64,000 nucleotides of DNA, from contig NZ_JAIZBH010000001.1 of the NCBI RefSeq assembly GCF_022267375.1, positions 3,913,363 through 3,977,362 on the forward strand, in the 5' to 3' direction. Each line of letters opens with the position of its first letter. The stretch's first letter is position 1. The DNA comes from Leptospira sanjuanensis (GTDB lineage: Bacteria; Spirochaetota; Leptospiria; Leptospirales; Leptospiraceae). The position numbers and the translations under genes are program-made. This document shows, in pieces, positions 1 to 15,573 of the stretch. The notes under the pieces were generated by a model. It was not told the DNA's origin. It made no database searches and saw only the letters and a program-made list of their open reading frames with translations.

Positions 1-620
1 GTCGCGATTCTTTCCAATTCGAGCAAAACGAGTCTTGCAAAGTCCAACTCTTGCGGAACCGTGATCTTCTGCGCTTCCTCGAAGATTCTAGAGAAAGCGA
101 TCGCATACGCGATCGTGCTGTCTCCCGAAACCGCTTCCGCATAAGGCAAAGAATCCTTCGGTCCTTTTCCCTTAATCAAGTCGATCAATCCTCGTTTTTG
201 AAAGCCGAGGCGAATGTCGAGATTGCGGATCTCTTCCCCCTTTACGATAAAACGAAAATGTCCGGGTTCGATCACACCCGCATGAATCGGACCGACCGCG
301 TGCGAATAATGACTCGCGGGAATCGGTACCTTCAATCCCTTATATACTAAATCCTTAATACCTTTTTTGGTTACGAATTTTTCCACGTCCGTCTTGCGAT
401 CCGCGGAGATGTATCTTTCGAAATCATAGGAAGAATAATCCTCTTCTCCCTGATCGGTTCCGAGAGAATGTCTGAGAATCCATATCGGATTCGCGGTGTC
501 TTCGTAAGCTTCCTTTTCGGAATATTCGACGACTTCGTGTTCCACTCCGTCGCTCGTAAGCCAGAAGCGGTTGTAACCCTTTTTGCCTTTTCTCGGATAC
601 AAACCCGTTACGCTGCGCAT
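1..620 (-). CDS. Hydrogenase/complex-I large-subunit-like protein (Ehr/HyfG type), 3' end outside window
   Basis: The N-terminal 206 residues are visible; the gene continues past base 1. The segment with GPIHAGVIEPGHFRF followed by IRLGF matches the large subunit of group 4 NiFe hydrogenases (HycE/HyfG) and NuoD. In true hydrogenases the next helix carries the first CxxC nickel-ligand pair (DRVCGICG); here the aligned stretch reads EAVSGDST, so both cysteines are serine. I infer that this subunit cannot hold a NiFe site and belongs to an energy-converting-hydrogenase-related (Ehr-like) complex. The ATG directly follows the stop of the upstream gene (TGAATG), so translation is probably coupled. 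The C-terminal ligand motif lies outside the window and cannot be checked. Confidence 0.85.
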   Translation of the reverse strand, partial: MRSVTGLYPRKGKKGYNRFWLTSDGVEHEVVEYSEKEAYEDTANPIWILRHSLGTDQGEEDYSSYDFERYISADRKTDVEKFVTKKGIKDLVYKGLKVPIPASHYSHAVGPIHAGVIEPGHFRFIVKGEEIRNLDIRLGFQKRGLIDLIKGKGPKDSLPYAEAVSGDSTIAYAIAFSRIFEEAQKITVPQELDFARLVLLELERIA

Positions 621-1829
621 TCAAAATTCTCCTTGCAGTAGGTGGTAAAATCCCCAGATACCGAGAGCCAACACCATGATAAAAAGTAAAAGTGAGTTGG
701 TCATACGGATCTGCAACGTACCGGCAAATTCCTTTGCGAAAGGCCGGTCTTCCAAATTGAAAAGAGGAACCGTTTTGTAGAGCAGCACTCCGAAAAAGAT
801 CAACCCCAAAAACGGAACGGTAATCACGAACCACTGACCCTGCGTCCAACCCACTTTTAAAAGCAGAAGATCGTTCACGAAAATCGGAGAACCGGGAAGA
901 ACAAACGCGACGAACAAAGATGCGGTGTAAAGCGCGAGCGCCTTTTTGTTGATCGAATCCGAAAGAAAGATCTTGCTGAGTTCGCGTTTACCCGCGTCCA
1001 TTCTCACGATTCCCATCGTTAAAAAGAGAACGGATTTCAGCACGATGTTTCCGGCCATTACGAAGTTGAACACCGGATCCGGAAGATCCATCCAAAGAAA
1101 AATTCCGATTGCACCGCTATGAAAGAGAGCCACTTTCGCGGTCATCATTCTCAAATCGTTTCTTTGATACAACGCGACGATACTCTGCAACATCGTGATA
1201 ACACCGAGGATCAACAAACCGTCCGCCGCGCTGAACGTGGTCGGATACAACTGATGATCCATGTGTATGAACGGTCGGAGCGCGTAACTTACCGCAACCG
1301 GAACGAAGGACGCGATCAATGCGGAGATTTGACTCGGACTTTCGCCGTACGTATCGACGACCCAAACGTGATTCGGAAAAAGTCCGAGCTTTGCTGAGTA
1401 ACCGAAAATCGCCAACCAAAGCCCGATTTCGATCCACAGATTTTCGGGATGTTCGGATAATTTACCCGCCAACACTTCGACGGGATGATCGATACCGTGT
1501 AACGTAGCCGTTACGATGATGATCCCTAAAAACGCGATCCCCAATCCGAACGAGTTGATCAGAAGAAATTTCCAAGCGATCGGAAACGATTTGGACGTTC
1601 TGCTCGAAGACACGAGCAACGCACCCGTAAACGTGGTCGCTTCGATCAAGACCCACTGAAGCGCAAAACCTTCCAGGTTCCATGCGGCAAACGTTAATCC
1701 GACACAGAGGATCATCAAGAAAGACCACATTGCGATCTGTCTTTGTCCCCGAGTCGGCGCCAAAATATATGCGAGCAGAATCAGAAATAAAACGGCGGCT
1801 CCGATTCCGTTTAAAACGAGAAGACTCAT
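621..1829 (-). CDS. Antiporter-like membrane subunit (HyfF/NuoM-NuoN type)
   Basis: This 402-residue, highly hydrophobic protein belongs to the proton-conducting membrane transporter family shared by complex I NuoL/M/N and hydrogenase-4 HyfF. The two residues that define the ion channel are visible: a glutamate in IEATT (E63) and a lysine in YSAKLGLFPNHVW (K147). It is about 120 residues shorter than E. coli HyfF, probably lacking the first helices. Its start overlaps the stop of the HyfE-like gene by four bases (ATGA), and its stop touches the large-subunit start. Role by family: ion translocation in the inner membrane. Ehr-like complexes normally contain such a subunit. Confidence 0.85.
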   Translation of the reverse strand: MSLLVLNGIGAAVLFLILLAYILAPTRGQRQIAMWSFLMILCVGLTFAAWNLEGFALQWVLIEATTFTGALLVSSSRTSKSFPIAWKFLLINSFGLGIAFLGIIIVTATLHGIDHPVEVLAGKLSEHPENLWIEIGLWLAIFGYSAKLGLFPNHVWVVDTYGESPSQISALIASFVPVAVSYALRPFIHMDHQLYPTTFSAADGLLILGVITMLQSIVALYQRNDLRMMTAKVALFHSGAIGIFLWMDLPDPVFNFVMAGNIVLKSVLFLTMGIVRMDAGKRELSKIFLSDSINKKALALYTASLFVAFVLPGSPIFVNDLLLLKVGWTQGQWFVITVPFLGLIFFGVLLYKTVPLFNLEDRPFAKEFAGTLQIRMTNSLLLFIMVLALGIWGFYHLLQGEF

Positions 1830-2446
1830 ACGGAAACCTCTTCTTTTTCGTTTTCGGAAGATCCTTCCATGCTGATTCTCAAGGTCGCCGCCGCGCCGAT
1901 GATAAACACTGCGTCCAAAAAGGAACCGAACTCGATCCCGAGAGGAAGTTCCGTTCTTAAGATTTGAGTCAAAAGAAAGGTTCCGTTTTCAAAGACCGCA
2001 AAGGAAGCGATCACACCGACCCAGTGACGTCGAACGACAAATCCCACCATCCCAACGTACAAAAGAAGAAATGTGTAAAGAAAGGACATTTGATTCACTT
2101 CACCGAAACGAAGTTTAGTAAATCCTAATATAAAAAACCCCACTACGGCCCCTACCATCAACAGCGCGAAAGTGGGAATATACCCCACCTTCGGAAACGT
2201 AGATTCAACCGAGTTCGTTCTTCTTGCGGTCCAAAAAAGAATCCAAGGAGTCAGGACGACCTTGAACAAAAGGATCATTCCCGCCAAAAACAAACTGTGC
2301 TTTCCGTAACCGTTGTTTTCAAACAAGGGAACCAAAAGAAAAACGCTTTGAAACGCGAGCAAAAGCACGAGTCGTTTCAAACGGTTCTCGAGCAGGATCA
2401 CGACTCCCAAAAGAAGTAGAATTAAATAACTGAATTCTGTTCCCAT
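1826..2446 (-). CDS. Hydrogenase-4 membrane component E-like subunit (HyfE)
   Basis: A 206-residue protein made almost entirely of hydrophobic helices, close to the length of E. coli HyfE (216). Assignment rests on size, membrane topology and position between the HyfC-like and HyfF-like genes. HyfE combines elements related to NuoK and the complex I membrane arm. It has no catalytic residues. The upstream gene stops 16 bases before its ATG, and its own stop overlaps the next start, so it is inside one transcription unit. Family assignment is fairly safe, the exact role in this complex is inferred. Confidence 0.75.
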   Translation of the reverse strand: MGTEFSYLILLLLGVVILLENRLKRLVLLLAFQSVFLLVPLFENNGYGKHSLFLAGMILLFKVVLTPWILFWTARRTNSVESTFPKVGYIPTFALLMVGAVVGFFILGFTKLRFGEVNQMSFLYTFLLLYVGMVGFVVRRHWVGVIASFAVFENGTFLLTQILRTELPLGIEFGSFLDAVFIIGAAATLRISMEGSSENEKEEVSV

Positions 2447-2451
2447 ATAAT

Positions 2452-5038
<2,587 letters not shown>

Positions 5039-5059
5039 CGGCTGATGAGCCTCCTTTTT

Positions 5060-7003
<1,944 letters not shown>

Positions 7004-7048
7004 TTGAGTAACTCTTCTTTTTTTATTTAAGAAAACGTTCATCTTCGA

Positions 7049-7078
7049 TTGAATCCTTCCGTTTAAGGAAGGATTCAA
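7049..7078 (-). promoter_or_regulatory. 12-bp hairpin in the porin leader
   Basis: A perfect inverted repeat, TTGAATCCTTCC and GGAAGGATTCAA with a six-base loop, lies 45 bases before the porin start and after the sbtA stop. No T-run follows in either direction, so it looks more like an mRNA stability or leader structure than an intrinsic terminator. Confidence 0.5.
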
Positions 7079-7164
7079 ATGAGAATTATTGAATGTTTTA
7101 GTATTCGTCTTTTCTCGGCGATTTTCCATTCAAATAAACGGTTCGCCGAGAAAAGCAAACCTCC

Positions 7165-8133
7165 TCAGGTCAAAGTCACAAGGTAATAATAAAGAGGAAT
7201 TCCTGCGACGATGTTGATCGGAAATACGATCGAAAGCGCAACCGTAAGATAAATGCTCGGGTTCGCTTCCGGAATCATATCCTTCATAGCGGCAGGAACC
7301 GCGATATAAGAGGCGGATGCACAAAGAACGACGAACATAAGCGCGTCTCCCACAGGCATTCCGATAACTTTCGTCAGAACAACACCCAAAGCTGCGTTTA
7401 CGATCATCAAGCCGATCGCAGCCGCTATCAAAAAGAATCCCACGTGAGTGAGTTCTTTAAACCTGCGTGCCGCTGAAATACCCATGTCCAAAAGGAAGAA
7501 TGTTAGAATTCCCTTGAACAAATCATCTGCAAAGACCTTTTCTGCCTTCCAACCTGAATCCCCGGTAACATAACCGACGATTAAGGCTCCCACAAGAAGA
7601 TAAATGGAAGAACCGAACAGCGCTTCGTGAAACAGTGCTTTCCAGTTAATCGCTCCGCCACCGTTCATTTTATTTTTATTCAAACGGTCGAGGACGACTG
7701 CGATTACGATCGCAGGGGATTCCATCAAAGCCATCCCTGCAACGATAAACCCGCCGTATTCAACGCCGAGATTGTGCAAGAACGCGCCCGCTGTTACGAA
7801 AGTTACCGCACTGATCGAACCGAAAGATCCCGCCAAAGCGGCGGCGTTATGTTTATCTAATTTAATCTTCAGAACGAAATACGCGTAAATCGGAACCGCA
7901 ATCGCCATGATCGAACAAGCGAGCAAAGTAAAGAAATGCTCTTGGCTGAACGCGGTACGGGAAAGCTCATGTCCTCCCTTGAAGCCGATGGCAAAAAGGA
8001 GATACATTGAGAAGAATTTAGACAAGGATTCGGGGATTACCAAATCAGATTTGAAAAAGACCACTCCCATACCGAGGAAGAAAAACAACACCGGCGGGTT
8101 CAGCACATTTTCTAATATAGCGTGCATGTCCAT
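7165..8133 (-). CDS. sbtA: Sodium-dependent bicarbonate transporter, SbtA family
   Basis: A 322-residue protein with about ten membrane helices. The stretch GSFGSISAVTFVTAGAFL and, shortly after, GFIVAGMALMESPAIVIAVV is the signature of SbtA (DUF897), the high-affinity Na+/HCO3- symporter described in cyanobacteria and found widely in other bacteria. Length is usual for the non-cyanobacterial members. The start has GGAG about a dozen bases upstream. It is the first gene of the same-strand train that continues into the porin and the Ehr-like complex, with a 160-base gap before the porin. No SbtB-like PII regulator is visible nearby. Substrate is inferred from family. Confidence 0.85.
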   Translation of the reverse strand: MDMHAILENVLNPPVLFFFLGMGVVFFKSDLVIPESLSKFFSMYLLFAIGFKGGHELSRTAFSQEHFFTLLACSIMAIAVPIYAYFVLKIKLDKHNAAALAGSFGSISAVTFVTAGAFLHNLGVEYGGFIVAGMALMESPAIVIAVVLDRLNKNKMNGGGAINWKALFHEALFGSSIYLLVGALIVGYVTGDSGWKAEKVFADDLFKGILTFFLLDMGISAARRFKELTHVGFFLIAAAIGLMIVNAALGVVLTKVIGMPVGDALMFVVLCASASYIAVPAAMKDMIPEANPSIYLTVALSIVFPINIVAGIPLYYYLVTLT

Positions 8134-8764
8134 AGTTAGCTAACTCCATGATTAAAAGACACCGTTACTCGATTTGAATTGAAACCTCAAAGGGAGAAAG
8201 CAGTAATCCAAAGTTAAGGGAAGGAAGAAATTGGAACCCTTTCTCAACTCTCCCCTACTGAAGGAATAGACTTTCCAGGATTATAAAATTGGACAATCAC
8301 TTTTTGGAAAATTAAGTTTTCCAAAAAAATTCGTTCCTGTTCGTTAAAAAACCGTGCGACATAACGTAAAAGGCTGAATGGAAGTTTTTTTACTACGTCA
8401 TGAATCTTTGGCATTTCTTTATTCTGCCTAAAGTCGAGCCGATTTCGTTAGTTTATAAGAAGTTTGTTTCTATTTTATACCGAATTTTTTGTCTTTTTTC
8501 GGATTCAGAAGTGTTTTAAAAGAATCCGGAAATAGTGTCTAACTTTATAAAATTGGAAGATTGGTGAATTTTTCGAATATGCGGGTTGAAAGGAACGATC
8601 GAAAAATGAAACCCTTTCTTTTTTAAAGACAGATTGTAAAAAAGTACTGGTGCAAACCGAGTTTTCTAAGAGAATCCAGTTCGGAAAACAAACCGTAAAA
8701 ATCAGGCATTTCTCTCTGAGAAAAAATAAAAACTCAATTTGCCTCAGAAACCTTTTGAAAAAGA
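8134..8764. promoter_or_regulatory. Divergent intergenic region with AT-rich hairpin
   Basis: The 630 bases between the sbtA start and the divergent AraC-type regulator hold no convincing gene. They must carry the promoters of both sides. At 8301-8327 there is a perfect 11-bp inverted repeat (TTTTTGGAAAA and TTTTCCAAAAA, five-base loop), a candidate operator or structured leader. I see nothing else that I can support. Confidence 0.5.
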
Positions 8765-10444
8765 ATGATATCATCTCCGATGAATATTATAAGACTAGGA
8801 ATAAAGAAAAGAATGCAAACGAGTTCAACGTTAAAACCCGAATTTTTTGCGATGATTCTCAGTGTGTTTTTTTCCTTTTCATCGGCTTTTGCCCACCCGG
8901 AATCCGTATTATTGAACGAGGATACTTCCTCTAAGGATATCAGCTCCCTTATTGAATATCGATACAGAGGACAACAATTTGCAGGCTGTTCTCCCGAACA
9001 TATCGAAGGACTCGAAGATTTGGAATGGCATCCTATCTCCGGGAACGTTCTCCGCGTAAAAAGGACACCGTTCGGAAATTGGCTTCGGTTTAGCGTAAAG
9101 AATTCGGAAAATACGCTTCAAAGCAGAATCCTTCTTTTAGGCTGGTTGAACGTCCCCGACACGCAGCTTTGTTTTTTTGATAAAAGCGGAAAGTTCATCT
9201 CTTCAAGCTCCGGATATTCCAACTCGAACCCGGACGAAAAAATTCTAGCTTCTTTACCTCATTTCAGAATGGATCTGGGACCAAACGAAAGCCGAATCTT
9301 TTATCTTTTCATTCAATCCAACGAAGATATCAATTACAGGATTCGGATTATGGGTTTGGAAGAATACGAACTTCACAAAAGAATGAGGTCGATTCTACCG
9401 TATTCGATCATTGGCGTCGTCGGAATCGCAGTTCTATACTCACTCTTCGGTTATTTCCGGTTTAAGAACAAAGTGTTTATTACGTTTCCTTTATATACCT
9501 TTTCCGTTCTTCTTACGTTCTATTTTCTTCACGGAAGAACCTTCGCGGAAATCGCGGGAAATACGAACAATCTATTCCGTCACAGTTATTTTTTATTTCT
9601 CGCGATATCGCACGTTTTTCTTTTCCTTTATCTTTTTACGATCGATCGGGCGAATCAGAAAAAAGTATTTCGCTCCGTGTTTTTTTGGATCGCCGGTGCG
9701 TTGGGTTCTTTGTACGCCTTGATACCGCTATTTCAATCCTGGTATGATCATAGAATTCTTCTTTTGGTCGCGACCGTCGGGCTTTCCAGTTATTATTTTA
9801 TCCGAGTTCATTATCAATTCTTGCGCACGAATTCTCCGATCGGTTTGCTTTACACTGCTTCATGGACCGCTTTCTTATTGTTGGATACGTACAAGACGAT
9901 TTTCCATTTCGATTTTTATCCGTTTAATTCCTTCTCCGTTTTCGGAGTCGTTCTGTTTCTTCCGTTTCATTCGATCTTAGTCAGTTTTTCGCTGAATGAA
10001 TTCTTCAATAGAAAATCGGCGGAGGAATCGGAGGAAAAAGAATCCGCTCAAACGAGAAAATCCACGACCTCTTCCTTGAATGTCAGCGAGATCGTTCTCG
10101 ACATCAAAAACCTTCTCGAAAAGAAAAAGATTTATCTTCAGAAATCCTTAAAGGAAGAAAACGTTGCGAAAGAATTGGGTTTGAGCCTCCATCAGCTTTC
10201 CGAAATCATCAACGTCGAATTTGGAAATAATTTTCCATCGTTGATCAATCAATACCGCATCGAGGAATCCAAAAAACTCCTCTTGGATCATCCCGAGGAA
10301 ACCACTGCGGAAATCGGCGGACGAGCGGGATTCAGCTCCAAGTCAACGTTCTATATGGAATTTAAAAAATTCACGGGAACCAATCCGAACGCTTTCCGCA
10401 GAAAGAAAATCAAAAACGAAGCCGCTTTCGAAAAACGCATCTAA
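8765..10444 (+). CDS. Membrane-bound AraC-family regulator with 7TM-DISM sensor
   Basis: Order of parts: signal sequence ending near SSAFA, an extracytoplasmic domain of the 7TMR-DISMED2 type (residues about 60-190), seven hydrophobic helices (about 215-410), then a cytoplasmic AraC/XylS helix-turn-helix domain with VAKELGLSLHQLSEIINVEF and a second helix-turn-helix ending in FKKFTGTNPNAFRRK. Such proteins sense an outside signal and act directly on DNA without a phosphorelay. Several ATGs are possible; those at 8780 and 8813 (MQTSSTLKPEFF) would also give a signal peptide. It is divergent from sbtA, so it is a candidate regulator of the SbtA/porin/Ehr operon; this is inference from position. 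Confidence 0.8.
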   Translation: MISSPMNIIRLGIKKRMQTSSTLKPEFFAMILSVFFSFSSAFAHPESVLLNEDTSSKDISSLIEYRYRGQQFAGCSPEHIEGLEDLEWHPISGNVLRVKRTPFGNWLRFSVKNSENTLQSRILLLGWLNVPDTQLCFFDKSGKFISSSSGYSNSNPDEKILASLPHFRMDLGPNESRIFYLFIQSNEDINYRIRIMGLEEYELHKRMRSILPYSIIGVVGIAVLYSLFGYFRFKNKVFITFPLYTFSVLLTFYFLHGRTFAEIAGNTNNLFRHSYFLFLAISHVFLFLYLFTIDRANQKKVFRSVFFWIAGALGSLYALIPLFQSWYDHRILLLVATVGLSSYYFIRVHYQFLRTNSPIGLLYTASWTAFLLLDTYKTIFHFDFYPFNSFSVFGVVLFLPFHSILVSFSLNEFFNRKSAEESEEKESAQTRKSTTSSLNVSEIVLDIKNLLEKKKIYLQKSLKEENVAKELGLSLHQLSEIINVEFGNNFPSLINQYRIEESKKLLLDHPEETTAEIGGRAGFSSKSTFYMEFKKFTGTNPNAFRRKKIKNEAAFEKRI

Positions 10445-10610
10445 GGAAAATTCTTTCGGATTGCTCCCTTTTGTGGAATCAGAAATCCGAAATCGGGTTT
10501 GTATGTATCTTTTTCGGAAATAAAATATGATTTAAATCTGAAAAATTCGAATCTCCAGCCTGTTAACATTTAACAGATTTATTATATTTAACCTGGTCTA
10601 GGAAATTCCC

Positions 10611-11774
10611 ATGCGAACAAAACTTCTTTCCTTTTTAATTCTATCGTCCTTTATTTTAAGCCTAGATCTCTCCTGCCGTTTTGTTTCTTCGCTTTTCATC
10701 AAAGACGAACCCGCTCCTCCTTCCGGGATAATCGTAATTTTTCAAAGCGGCGAAGTCATCATCGAAAGAAACGGCAAAAAACTGAAATCAAAGCCCGGAC
10801 TGATTCTGCAGGTGAACGATTGGATTCATACTTCCTCCGGATCGATCGACATACAAACCGCTAAAGGCGACGTGATTCGAATCAAATCCTACAGCAAAGT
10901 CGCATTAAAAAATATTTCCCATCCCAACCGCAGAGAAACCAATCTTTACGTTCAAGCGGGCGAATTGCTGATTAAAACAAACAAGCTCAAAACGAGCGAT
11001 GCTTTTACGATTTCCACCCCGACGACGGTCGCTGGAGTTCGAGGAACCGCTTTTTCATTCGAACTGACGAACGGCAAACCTCCGAAAGTGAAAGTATACG
11101 AAGGTGCGGTCGCAATCACATTCAAAATTCCTAAAGAGATTCTCGAAGACAGCAAAGCGCTGGATAAGGAGCTTTATAAGGAATTCGTAACCTTTCTGGA
11201 AAAAAACGAAGTCGTTTTGGAGAACGGAGAGGCCTCTTACGTGAAGCCGGATTTGGATCACATGATTCAACTCGTTCTGACAAGAATCGAAAAGAACGAA
11301 GATATCGCAAAAGAATTCGAATCGCTGAAAAAAATGGAAAATCTGAATCTCGAAAAGAAGGCTTTCGTCGAGACCCCGCAGGAAAAAGCGGAATTGGAAA
11401 CGCTCGTCCAAGCCGATCAGCAGCTCGTAGAAAAGGCCCTCTTAGAAGAAAATCCCGATCCGACTCAACCGAAGATCGCTTCGATTTCTTCGGAGATAGA
11501 AAAGGATCAGACATCCAGACTGGATCTGGCATTGGAAAAAATCGAATCCGACGCGGAAGCGAACGAACTTAAGGATGAGAAAAAAATCCGAGAGTATTAC
11601 AACGTTCTTGAGATTGTAGTCAAATCGGACGGAACAAAACTTTCCGGTGCGATCGTAACCCAAATCGGAAATCGTCTGATTCTTCATATGCCCTCCGGCG
11701 TTATTCGTTTGAACAAGGACGATATCGACTACGTAGATTATCAAACATTTCAGATTAAAACGAAATCGAAGTAA
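10611..11774 (+). CDS. FecR-domain secreted protein or lipoprotein
   Basis: A 387-residue protein with an N-terminal signal peptide and a cysteine after LDLS that may be a spirochete lipobox, though aspartate at -3 is unusual. Residues about 45-160 are a FecR-type domain: FQSGEVIIERNGKKL, then GSIDIQTAKGDVIRI, then STPTTVAGVRGTAFSF. The remainder is charged and probably helical, followed by a short beta-rich end (GAIVTQIGNRLILHMPSG). FecR domains in leptospires occur outside iron signalling as periplasmic domains of unknown function, so no role in iron uptake is claimed. It stands alone between the AraC regulator and purT, all on the same strand. Confidence 0.75.
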   Translation: MRTKLLSFLILSSFILSLDLSCRFVSSLFIKDEPAPPSGIIVIFQSGEVIIERNGKKLKSKPGLILQVNDWIHTSSGSIDIQTAKGDVIRIKSYSKVALKNISHPNRRETNLYVQAGELLIKTNKLKTSDAFTISTPTTVAGVRGTAFSFELTNGKPPKVKVYEGAVAITFKIPKEILEDSKALDKELYKEFVTFLEKNEVVLENGEASYVKPDLDHMIQLVLTRIEKNEDIAKEFESLKKMENLNLEKKAFVETPQEKAELETLVQADQQLVEKALLEENPDPTQPKIASISSEIEKDQTSRLDLALEKIESDAEANELKDEKKIREYYNVLEIVVKSDGTKLSGAIVTQIGNRLILHMPSGVIRLNKDDIDYVDYQTFQIKTKSK

Positions 11775-11882
11775 AAGCAAAACGCAAGATGCGGTCGCGA
11801 ATCTAATTTTGCGAGAAATTGAATCGATCCTCCGATTTTCTTTTTGATCTTTCTAAGAATTCCTGCATTCTGCCGACAGGAT

Positions 11883-13042
<1,160 letters not shown>

Positions 13043-13046
<4 letters not shown>

Positions 13047-15466
13047 GTCGATTCGTCCGTACACATATTTGCGTAGTACTGGATCAAATTCCGATCCAGT
13101 ACTTTCGCGTTTCCGTTTTCGACCGAAATGATCTTTCTTTGTTTTAAGACCTTCAAACCTCGATTTAAAATCTCATCCGAATCTTTCGTAAGATAATTTC
13201 CTTTTTTCGTAAGAATCGTTTCCCCAATCAGATTCTTTAAATCTTTGATTGCGACATCGGTTCCCGTTTCGACCATCAAACGCGCGATCAATTGGTTCGG
13301 GAGAATTCTTCTGTATTTTCTCCATCCTTGCATGATTTCAAAACCGATGGAACCCGTCGGGTCCTCTTCGTGAATATAACGGGAAACGGGAATCGGCTCG
13401 CAAAGATCCATGTAGACTTCCGTTCTCTTATAAAAGAAATCCTTAAATCCGGGCTTTTTATCGCTTCCGCAGAATTCCTCGTCTTCGGGAACGTTTTCAT
13501 AGGACAACGCGATCGGAACGACGATCACTTCGGATCCTGTATGTTTGTACGCATCCACGGAAGTGGATAAGATTCCGGTTTTGATCGGAATAATTCCGCC
13601 CGTTCTTGAACGAGTTCCTTCCGGATAGACCAAGGTCGGAATTCCGGCCTCCAGCATCATCGTGGAATATTGGGTTAAACATTCCAAATAGAGAATATTC
13701 CGATTTCGTTTTCGATCGACCATATACGCGCCGAGCGATTTCAAAATGTTCGCGAGTCCCGGTGTCGCCATCACTTTCTTATCCGCCGCGTATCGAGGTA
13801 CGGGAAGTCCGAGCCATTTTAATCCGAAAGCGACTTCCACGGAATCCAAATGCGATCGATGCGTTGGCGTATAAAGAATATCGTATCTTGAAGCGAGCGC
13901 TTTGACTTCCTTAACACAACCGCCGATTTTAGGCAATCCCGCTCCCGGTTTAAAACCGCTCAATACGTATCGAGTCGGCGCGATCAAATGAATGAGAGTA
14001 TCTCGTAGAAACGGTTTGTAATCATCGGCGATCTCGGAAACATAAAAATCTAATATTCTCGTAAGATCCTTGTTTCCCTTTTCCTGAAAGACCGATTCCA
14101 CTTCTTTCCAAAGTTGAATTTCTTTCGGAATCTGCAAAAGATCCGTGATATCGTTCGCCTCTTGCGCTTCCGCGTATCGTTTTTCCAAAGCTTTGATCAA
14201 AAGCGTAGATTGTTTTACGATTCGGTCCGTCATACCGGGTTGTCCGTTGATATGACGCAGAACATTTTTGCTCAAAGCTTCTTGGAACCTCTTCCCCGAA
14301 GCCATTCCCAAGCCGGACCGTTTCGTTGCGGTTTTGGAAATGTGACGCACTTCGTCCGATGTGGACTTGGAAACGAATCGAATCAATTCCGTCGGTGAAA
14401 CCCTTCGAGTAAGAATTTGAAACAACGTATTGTACAAAGGAATCTCGACATTCTTCTCTTCCGCCAACGCGATAATCGATGCCAACGCAAACGCGCCTTC
14501 TACGTGGCTTTCGCTTTGACTCACTTCTTTTTGAATGAATTCGGCGGGATTAAAAAAGAGTTCGATTCTTTCGATGAGGTTCGGTTGATCTTCTCCCGAA
14601 ATCAACTTGTGGACAAAGCGATGTCCATACGCCTTATTCCGGCTGTAACGCGACGTACAGGACGCGATCAGATCTGCGAGACCGTATTCTTGAACGGGTC
14701 TGGTCGGAATTCCGAGCGTTTCCAAAAGGGTGAGAATCTCCGAATAACCGAGGCTGATCAATTCTCCTTCGAAGTTGCTCCCGCATTCCGGAATTCCCGA
14801 TGCGATACCGCATGCGATCGCGATCGGATTCTTCATCACCCCGAACACTTCCAAGCCGACCAAGTCCTCGTAGGTTTTCGTATGATTTCTCGATCCGGCA
14901 AACAAGGATTCGAAAATATCCACCGATCTCGGCCCGGAAGAAGCGAGACAATAAAAGCTGTGATGTCCCCGTTTTAATTCTCCCAAAAGATTGGGGCCGT
15001 TTACCGCCGTATATTCGATATTTTTCAATTCGTTTGCGGCGGAGAGTTTTTGGATATATTCAGAATATGTAATGCAATTCGATTTTCTTCTTGTCGAAGC
15101 GGACAAAAGTCCTTTCGTAAACGTAAAAATAAAATGAGAAGAATTCTTATCCAAAACCTTTGCAAGCTCGTCCAAAATCCCTTCCATCAATCGGGAAGGA
15201 ACCGCGATGATTAAAACCCAGGATCCGCTTTTTAAAAAATCGAATTCGCTTTTGACGCGGACGTTTTCGGGAAGAGTGATCGAATCTTCGAGCAAAGAAG
15301 TGATCCTTTCCTTCTCGATTTTTTGAGCGCGTTTTCTATCGTCATACCAGAGATAAACTTCTTTTGCCTGCGGTGAAAGATATGTGGAGAGAAAGACACC
15401 CATCGGTCCTCCTCCTAAAACGGCGATATTTGCGGAAATAAGTTCGGATGGTTTTGTTTCTTCCAT
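13043..15466 (-). CDS. Fusion of glycerol-3-phosphate dehydrogenase (GpsA) and glycerolipid acyltransferase (PlsB/PlsC type)
   Basis: 807 residues from the ATG at 15466. Part one (about 1-370) is GpsA-like: dinucleotide fold [24 protein letters not shown], the catalytic lysine in [10 protein letters not shown], and [17 protein letters not shown] helical linker follows. Part two (about 500-760) is a phosphate acyltransferase: the HX4D motif HRSHLD at H536/D541 and [11 protein letters not shown] at about 614-624, more like PlsB/DHAPAT than short PlsC. Taken together one chain could turn dihydroxyacetone phosphate into glycerol-3-phosphate and acylate it. A further 48-residue N-terminal extension is open upstream but shows no family similarity. 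Both active-site sets look complete. Confidence 0.85.
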
Positions 15467-15573
15467 TCTGATTGCTATTGAGAAGCGAAGAATGCCGGAA
15501 ACAATCAGAAAACGTCGTGTTTCGTTTTCTTTTTCATGGTTGCCTAAGGAACAAATCAAAACAGAGTGGGTTT

